A stretch of 64,000 bases of DNA, taken from Xenopus tropicalis (lineage: Eukaryota; Chordata; Amphibia; Anura; Pipidae). The stretch's first letter is position 1. Every line of letters begins with the position of its first letter. Below the pieces are notes generated by a model. The model was not told the DNA's origin and searched no databases. It saw only the letters and a program-made list of their open reading frames with translations. Below, piece after piece: positions 57,794 to 64,000 of the stretch. The position numbers were made by a program, and so were the translations under genes. The stretch covers positions 54,697,358-54,761,357 of the forward strand of contig NC_030683.2 in NCBI RefSeq assembly GCF_000004195.4. The letters are read 5' to 3'.

Positions 57794-60700
57794 CTATTTT
57801 TGGAGTCTAAGAAAGTTTATCCATGGGGACCATATCTCCCAATATTTTTTACTTTTTCCATGAATGATCGCTGTTATCTCTTCCATTTGTCTAGTTTCTT
57901 CTAACAGAGAGATCCATTCCTGTTTGGTCGGTGGGGATTTGTCCTTCCATTTTTTTGGTATGGTGGCTTTTGCGGCTTGCAACATAAATAGGAGTAGTCG
58001 ATTTTTGATGGTCGATGAGGATTGTGTATCATAGTGGAGAATAAGTTTGGGTAAGAAATTTGTGGATAGGTTTTCTTGTGTGACCTTTTCCGTGATTGTG
58101 GTGACATCTTTCCAGTAATCTTTGAGTATTTCGCAGTGGTACCAAATGTGGCTATAAGTGCCTTGGTGGTGTAGACATCTCCAACAGCTGTCTTGGGCTG
58201 TGGGGAACATTTGTTTCAATCTGGTTGGGGTGTAGTACCATCGGGTAATTAGTTTGTATGTAAATTCTTGCGTTTTAGATGCTGTAAAGGCTTTATGTGT
58301 TGAAGTGTAAATATTTTTCCACTGTTCTGTTGGTATTTTTATGTTTAGTTCTTTCTCCCAGCTAAGTTGATGTGGTTTTTTTGTCTCATGGAGGGAGCAG
58401 AGAAGATGTTTGTATATTTCCGACAGTGGCCTTTTTAATTTAGTTTGAGTTATGATTAAGTTCTCCCACCACGTAAAATCTTTATTGGAGTCCTTTAGGT
58501 TTGTAGTTTCTATGTAATGGTGGAGCTGGTTGTAGTTCCATTGGTCTCTCGGGTGGTATCCCCATCGTTTTTGTATTGTGGATAGTGGTATAATTCTGTG
58601 GTTCTTTATAAAATCTTTTATCAAGGTGGGTCTATTTTTGTACGTACTCCATCTATCAAACATTTTCTTTTCCAGGCTTGGCAGAAAGTCTATGTTTGAT
58701 ACGAGAGGCTGAAGGTTGAAGGGGGAGTTAGCTAGGTTGTGTTTCTCGTAGCTGTCGTACCACATATTCAACGTTGCAGCGATAGTGGGGTGGTTCCTAA
58801 TTTCTTTCGGTAAGTTTGGGAGTTGAGTCCAAAGTAGATTTATTAAAGGTATTTTAGTTTCAGCTTGTTCCACTTCTAACCAAAGTTTTGTGCTTTCTTT
58901 CAGGTTCCAGTGAAGTATTCACGAGAGATGGATCGCTTTGTAGTAGAGGTATGTATCCGGGAGTGAAAGGCCTCCTTTGTGTTTGGGTAAGGTGAGCAGT
59001 GAGTGCGCAGTCCTCGGGTTTTTGTTAGACCAGATGAAGTTCGAAAAAATTGTTTTTAGTTTTTTAAAAAATATTGTTGGTATAGCAATCGGAAGAGTTT
59101 GTAAGACATATAGTATTTTTGGGATAGCTATCATCTTAATTGCTTGTATTCGTCCTAGCCAGGACAGGCATATCTTGTTCCATTTGTTTAGTAAGACTGG
59201 GATGCTCGTAAGTAGAGGTTCTATGTTGTCCGCATATAGTTTAGATAAGTCACTTGATATAAGGACTCCTAGGTATTTGATTGGTTTGTCTGTCCACTGG
59301 AAAGGGAAGGATGCTGATATTTGTTGTTTCGTTGAGGAGGGGAGGTTTATATTTAAGGCCTCGGATTTGCTGAAGTTTATTTTAAAGTTGGAGAAGTTGC
59401 TGAATGTAGTGAAGGTATTCATCAGGTTTGGGAGAGATATGTGGGGTCTTGTTATAAATAATAACAAGTCGTCTGCAAAGGCGGCTGCTTTGTGCTCTGT
59501 TTTTCCTATTGTTAGGCCAGAAATGTTTGTATTCAATCTGATGGTATTTAAGAGGGTTTCCATCACCATGATAAATAATATCGGCGATAATGGACAGCCT
59601 TGTCTGGTGCCGTTATGTATTTTTACTTGTGGAGAGAGGATACCATTCGTTTTTATTCTGGCGGTCGGTGTGTCGTAGAGTGCCATTATTTTTGCAATGA
59701 TTGTCTCTTGGAATCCGAATCCAGTTAAAGTGGATTTTAAATAGTCCCAGGAGACCCGATCAAATGCCTTTTCTGCATCGGTAGTCAGAATCAGCGAAGG
59801 TATCTTCTTAAGTTTTGCATGATGTATTAAGGCAATTACTTTTGTCGTATTATCTTTCCCTTCCCTGTTGGGCACAAATCCACATTGTTCTGGATGAATT
59901 AATTTGGGTATCAGATATCTCATTCTGTTGGCTATCAATTTGGCATATATCTTGAGGTCGACATTTATTAGTGAAATGGGTCTATAACTGCTGCATTGTT
60001 GTGGGTCTTTATTTGGTTTAGGGATGATGGTTATATGGGCCTCTTGTGCCTGAAGAGGAATTTTGCAAGATTGTCCAATTGAGTTAAGATAATCTAGTAA
60101 CGGAGTGGAGAGTAAATGTTTGAAGGTTTTATAAAAGCAGGCTCCGTATCCATCTGGGCCTGGGCTTTTGTTGTTTGAGAATGAGTTTATTGTGATCAAT
60201 AATTCTTGTTCGGTGAAGGGAGAGTCTAGCCAGTCTGCTTCTTCCTTTGTTATTTTTGTTAGGTTGGCGTTATTGATAAATTCGTTAATTTTTTCTAGCT
60301 TTGCGTGGGAGTTGGGGTGTGCTTGGAGATGGTATAGTTCTTGATAGAACTCCTGGAAACATTTGGCTATATTAGGAGATGAACGCTGAGTTTCTTGTGC
60401 TTTGTCTTTGATTGCGTTAATGTAAGTGTTACTTTGTAAGTTTTTAAATTTTTTTGCAAAGAACCTATTGCATTTGTCCCCTAATTCGTAGGTCTGTTGT
60501 TTGCATTTAAGGTAGGCTTTCTGTGTTTTACAGTCAAGAAGTGTTTTCACTTGAATCCGCTTTTTTTCTAGTTCGGACAAGGTAGCAGTGGCAAGGGTTT
60601 CTTTGTGGATGGCTTCTAATTTTTGTATGTCCTCAATTAGAGTGGAGAGTTCTTTTTGATTTTTCCTTTTGAGTCTAGCTCCTAATGCAATTAAGTATCC

Positions 60701-61591
60701 TCTCAGCACACATTTAGTTGTTTCCCAGAGAGTGCCCGGGTCTATTCCGGGTGTAGTATTTTCAAGTAGTATTTGTCGGATATTATTTTCTACTAGGGAC
60801 CTATTTTCCTTGGTGTGAATTAAGAAGTTGTTCAGTTTCCAGTTATATTCTGGTTTGGTCGAGTTTGGTATGGCAAATTCTATGATCACTGGAGCGTGGT
60901 CTGAGAACAGAGGCATGCCTATCTTTGCTTTGTTGATCAAGTGTAGCCATCCTTGGTTAATAAAAATGTAGTCAATTCTATTATAGCAGTTGAAGGGTTT
61001 AGAGTGGTGTGTATAGTCTCTTAATTTAGGGTTCATATATCTCCATATGTCTATAAGGTGTAACTTATGTAGATGCATCTTGGCTTGTTTTAGGCGTTTG
61101 TAGGAGACATTGAATTTCTGTTTGGAAGAGTCAACCAGGGGGTTTAATGTTAGGTTAAAGTCACCTCCTACGAGTGTAATCCCTTCTGCAAAAGATTCCA
61201 GGTCTTTGGTGAATTTGGAGAGGAAGGTTATTTGGTTTGTGTTTGGGGAATAGACACTTGCAATGGTAATTTTCGAGTTACTGAGATTGCCTTTAATCAT
61301 GATATATCTGCCTTCAGTGTCTTTTCTACTAGCAGTTAGTTTGAATGGTAAGTTTTTGTGTAGGAGAATCATAGCTCCAGTAGCTTTTTTGTCTGGGTTG
61401 TTACTTGTAAAGATTGTCTTGTAAGTATGGTCCGGGATTTTGGGAACTTTAGACTCTTTAAAGTGCGTTTCTTGTAGGAGCACTATTTTAGCGCCCGTTT
61501 TTGCACATTCCTTTAGTATTTGAGAACGTTTAATTGGTTCATTTAAACCATTTGTATTTAGTGAGTACACTATACATTTATCAAGTACCAT
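57794..61591 (-). pseudogene. L1-type ORF2: endonuclease and reverse transcriptase
   Basis: The ORF2 protein nicks the target and copies the RNA there. From the ATG at 61591 (context aacatgg) one frame runs about 1265 codons with a single TGA at 58919-58921. Endonuclease, residues 1-240: N14 (LNTNGLN), E41 (LQETH), GGDFN at 142-146, RIDYIF at 205-210 and SDHAPV at 230-235. Reverse transcriptase: SPGPDGYG near 476, YRPISLINVD near 536, DAEKAFD at 605-611, GTRQGCPLSP at 661-670 and FADD at 705-708, so all catalytic residues are present. After the stop, the same frame carries the C-terminal domain with a CWRC...H...C knuckle (C-x2-C-x8-H-x4-C) and ends SPWINFLRLQK. The stop lies in a TCG-TGA context, which could come from C-to-T change at a CpG. 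Confidence 0.93.
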
Positions 61592-61635
61592 GTTGGTTTA
61601 ACCAGAGTGTAAAAAAAAAAACTTGTAGAGTTATA

Positions 61636-62079
61636 TTAGCTTACAATCATATATTCGTGGAGACCATGAGCTCTCAAGAGGGACAGAGAAAGGAAGGGTG
61701 TTAGGGGGTTGGTTTTAGTGAGAAGAAAAAAGAAAGGAGGATAGGTGAAGGTGAGGGCGTTAGTTTTGGTGTGGTAATGGAAATTGCCGCACCAGTGGTT
61801 AGCCAGGCCTTGAGATGCCTGGAACAATTGGGTTCCTTGACGGCGGTTGGTATCTCTGTGGGGGTAGTGTTTGCGGTAGTGGTGTCCGGCCCTTAAAGGA
61901 TTTTGTGGTTTAGTTGGGTATGTACATAGGGGTGCCGTCCCGGGCCTATATGTTGCTTTACTGTTGCTGGGGATGGTGTACGTTAGTTGGTAGATGTTAG
62001 TGGAGTTTAGTAGGGTGTTTAGTAGTAAGTGATAAGTAAGCAGGGGGAGAGAGAACATAAAAGCAGAGTTAAACATCAC
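61636..62079 (-). other. Open frame in the ORF1-ORF2 spacer, 147 codons
   Basis: An uninterrupted frame lies in the spacer. The predicted product starts MMFNSAFMFSLPLLTYHLLL, is rich in T, N, P and H and matches no domain I know. L1-type elements need only ORF1 and ORF2, so chance is the simplest explanation. Confidence 0.3.
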
Positions 62080-62227
62080 TTATCAAACTGTATATAAAAT
62101 TTGAACATTGCAGAACTGTCAGTTAACATTTAAGTTTGCCAGGCCTTGTATGCCTGATTGGCAGGTTGGCTGCCTTTCAGAGAGGTTTTATACTGTGGAA
62201 GATAAAGTTCTCCCTATTCTTGTTTTT

Positions 62228-63334
62228 TCAGTCATTTGGTGTTATTTCCTCTTGTTCTCTTATCCATTGCCCCCTATTTCTGGGGGTGCGTGGTGTACGG
62301 TGTGGTGTTTGGGTTTTCCATTCACCTTGTAGATTGGTATCTATCTCAGTGCTATAATTACTAGAGGTGTCCCATCCTGGTAGTGGCATTTTTTCCAGCT
62401 GAAAGTGGTGGATAAAGGAATCTGTTTCGCTTGGTGAACGCAACGTATATTGCAGTCCATCTTTTCTGGCTATGAGACTGAAGGGGTATCCCCATTTGTA
62501 TTGTATTCCTTTTTCCCTTAGGGTGTCGGTCAGGGGTTTAAGCTGCTTTCTCTGTATTAGGGTTGACCTGGATAAATCTTGAAACAGTGAAATCCTACAG
62601 TCTTCATATGTTATGTTGCTCACTTCTCTTGCTTTCTGCAGTATTTCCTCTTTTTCCTTAAAATAGTGCAGGCAGCAGAGTATGTCTCTAGGTGCATTCA
62701 GTGGTGCACCCTTAGGTTTTGGGACCCTATGGGCCCTGTCCATAATGATTTCAGTCATTAGGTCTCTATTAAGGACACTGTTGAAGATTTTTAACAGTAC
62801 AATGTGTATCTCCTCTGTTTTAACAATTTCTGGGACCCCTCTGACTCTGATGTTGTTTCTCCTCCCTCTATTCTCCAGGTCGTCTATATGTCTCTTAAGA
62901 TCATCAATATGTTTGTTTTGTGTGATAATTTTAGTTTGTAGTAGCTTTTGGTTTTGTGCCAACTTACTTTGGTTGGTTTCAAGGTGATCTGTTCTGGTAG
63001 CCAGCGTTAACATATCTTTTTTTATGTCATGCAGCTCTTCCTTAATACTGGATGTGACTTCTTGTAGCATGTCTTTTATATCAGCTCTGGATGGCAGATG
63101 GCTAAGGTAGGAGTGCAAATCTAGCTCTTCCTCAGCTTCGCTTTCTGCATCAGAGGTATCTGGCAGCGTCGGGTCTCTTTCCTCCCCTTGCGCTTCCTGG
63201 ATCGGCGCCATTTTGGAAGGAGCGCGGCCAGTTTTAGATTTTAAAAACAGCGGCGCTATGTCATTTTTTGCATGCGCTTTTTTGCTTGTTGGGGTGCCCG
63301 AAGCCTCCCCTCTGCTTTTGCCTGATTTCCCCAT
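62228..63334 (-). CDS. L1-type ORF1 RNA-binding protein, intact
   Basis: 368 codons without any break. In L1-type elements ORF1 protein is a trimeric RNA-binding chaperone that coats the element's RNA in the cytoplasm. The N-terminus (1-50) is basic and low-complexity; 51-70 is acidic. Residues about 84-156 form a heptad-rich coiled coil (LHDIKKDMLTLATRTDHLET onward). It is followed by the RRM-like domain starting RRNNIRVRGVPE (158-169), the conserved MDRAHRVPKP (198-207), and the C-terminal domain with LFQDLS (250-255) and YPFSL (283-287). The basic C-terminal tail is rich in T, R and N. The ATG is the first in frame, about 93 bases from the element's 5' end. This is a transposon gene, not a host gene. 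Confidence 0.93.
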   Translation of the reverse strand: MGKSGKSRGEASGTPTSKKAHAKNDIAPLFLKSKTGRAPSKMAPIQEAQGEERDPTLPDTSDAESEAEEELDLHSYLSHLPSRADIKDMLQEVTSSIKEELHDIKKDMLTLATRTDHLETNQSKLAQNQKLLQTKIITQNKHIDDLKRHIDDLENRGRRNNIRVRGVPEIVKTEEIHIVLLKIFNSVLNRDLMTEIIMDRAHRVPKPKGAPLNAPRDILCCLHYFKEKEEILQKAREVSNITYEDCRISLFQDLSRSTLIQRKQLKPLTDTLREKGIQYKWGYPFSLIARKDGLQYTLRSPSETDSFIHHFQLEKMPLPGWDTSSNYSTEIDTNLQGEWKTQTPHRTPRTPRNRGQWIREQEEITPND

Positions 63335-63427
63335 CTTTTGTGGTGTGCTCGTCGGCGGCCCGGTTTCAGGCTGTACGGAGCTCCTACACTAAGCGGCCAT
63401 TTTCCAGCACGGCAAGACACGCCCCCC
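63335..63427 (-). promoter_or_regulatory. 5' untranslated region and likely internal promoter of the LINE
   Basis: About 93 GC-rich bases upstream of ORF1, starting with a G run. 'aaaatggccgctta' in sense contains the AANATGGC core of a YY1-type site, which anchors transcription start in mammalian L1. By analogy this could be an internal promoter; function is inferred. It is unusually short for an L1 5' region. Confidence 0.45.
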
Positions 63428-63444
63428 GATCATAAAATGTTTTT
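63428..63444. repeat. Target duplication, right copy
   Basis: gatcataaaatgttttt, identical to 57536-57552. Confidence 0.92.
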
Positions 63445-63809
63445 AAGTAATTGATTAGTATTGTTGTCCAGCCTTTTATTAGTCTGAGGTATAAGGATGT
63501 GACTAGTGTTTTTATTATATTTGCTTACAATTACCCATATTTATTGCCCCATCTGTAATATATAATCTGGTAATCTTAATCAGATCTTGATCAGATAAGC
63601 ATACAAGGACAGTTGAATGCTGTAGATTACACTGGACTCTATGTAAACACATGACATGCATATAATTCCTTCTACATGACTGCATAAACACTAGTAAATT
63701 TAGTGATATATTGTACATGGGAGTTTAGATTTTTTTTAAAATAATATATTCAAAAAAACATAGTTTTGTTGGAACCAAATTACAATAAGGGTGTATTACT
63801 TGTATTTGT
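63445..63809. other. Unassigned non-coding DNA
   Basis: Nothing recognised. Confidence 0.45.
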
Positions 63810-63965
63810 TAATTTTGTTGACTTGGGGGTTGGTGTTCTAAGCAATAAATCTATGTTTTCTGATGACACAAAACTAAGCAGGCAATTCATTCCATCCAGT
63901 ATTTGGCAACTTTGAAGCAGGATCTGGACCAACTGGCAATCTGCTGAGCTTCATGGGGTTAAGCA
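63810..63965 (+). pseudogene. CR1-type reverse transcriptase fragment
   Basis: Translation reads DLGVGVLSNKSMFSDDTKLS, matching the DLEVGIES..SIFADDTKL stretch of the CR1 copies near 6440 and 37600 but with a serine at the ADD position, and is followed by SIWQL-stop. Isolated short fragment; the element may continue beyond the window. Confidence 0.7.
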
Positions 63966-64000
63966 AAAAAAAAAGTCTAATCTAGTGGGTGAGATGTTTT

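Larger units (their letters stand above)
57553..63427 (-). mobile_element. Full-length L1-type LINE, ~5.9 kb
   Basis: The sense strand runs right to left: a GC-rich 5' untranslated part of about 93 bases starting cggggggcgtgtcttgcc, ORF1, a 636-base spacer, ORF2, and a 3' part with aataaa (57576-57581) and a T run of 23 (57548-57570) as the poly(A) tail. The exact 17 bp duplication on both sides shows a complete insertion by target-primed reverse transcription. ORF1 and ORF2 layout, endonuclease, reverse transcriptase and C-terminal zinc knuckle place it with the L1/Tx1 group. It is far better preserved than the copies at 40368 and 51970. Confidence 0.95.

Noticed and set aside
58977..59678. 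233-codon plus-strand open frame
   Set aside because: It lies antisense within the LINE ORF2, whose minus-strand frame has clear reverse transcriptase motifs.

Overview
This is a stretch of vertebrate nuclear DNA, almost certainly from a clawed frog (Xenopus). The evidence is AT-rich, low-coding sequence packed with repeat families typical of that genome: TTAA-flanked palindromic MITEs, the ~320 bp MITE beginning CAGGTATGGGA, CR1 LINEs ending in TATGTAAC repeats, L1/Tx1-type LINEs, Tc1-like transposons and hAT MITEs. No host protein-coding exon, rRNA, functional tRNA or CRISPR array can be supported. All convincing coding sequence belongs to transposable elements. The species is an inference from repeat content; no host gene anchors it.

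Layout: 1-4390 is mostly unassigned non-coding DNA with two possible regulatory blocks. 4391-7987 is a decayed LINE cluster whose CR1 tail carries a 981 bp solo LTR. 8560-8983 is a TTAA palindrome and 8984-12890 is unassigned. 12894-13850 is a CR1 3' end with an open frame of 275 codons. 14207-16356 holds two MITEs around a Tc1-like element. 23208-26097 holds a 347 bp palindrome and a second Tc1-like element split by an LTR-like insertion with a 36 bp minisatellite. 26148-29939 holds two hAT elements with perfect 8 bp target duplications, a MITE, a LINE tail and a TA-flanked element with G-rich internal repeats. 31125-34970 holds further MITEs.

35690-43390 is a nest of LINEs: an L2-type element split by a CR1, then a duplicated CR1 piece split by a 5'-truncated L1-type LINE, itself split by a 501 bp palindromic MITE. 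A near-identical second copy of that MITE lies at 46728-47189. 43500-48060 mixes satellite-like units, a duplicated repeat pair, TTAA elements and a 344 bp MITE built from five successive hairpins. 49664-50668 is one MITE split by two TTAA elements.

51520-56600 is a second L2-type LINE, invaded by a 5'-truncated L1-type copy with a 15 bp target duplication and by a 3.1 kb piggyBac-like non-autonomous element carrying six tandem ~390 bp units. 57536-63444 is the best-preserved object: a full-length L1-type retrotransposon on the minus strand with intact ORF1, ORF2 open except for one stop, a poly(A) tail and a 17 bp target duplication.

Taken together, the window records successive insertions whose order can be read from interruptions and target duplications. 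The most distinctive items are the piggyBac-like element with its internal satellite, the five-hairpin MITE, the paired palindromes and the near-intact L1-type LINE.
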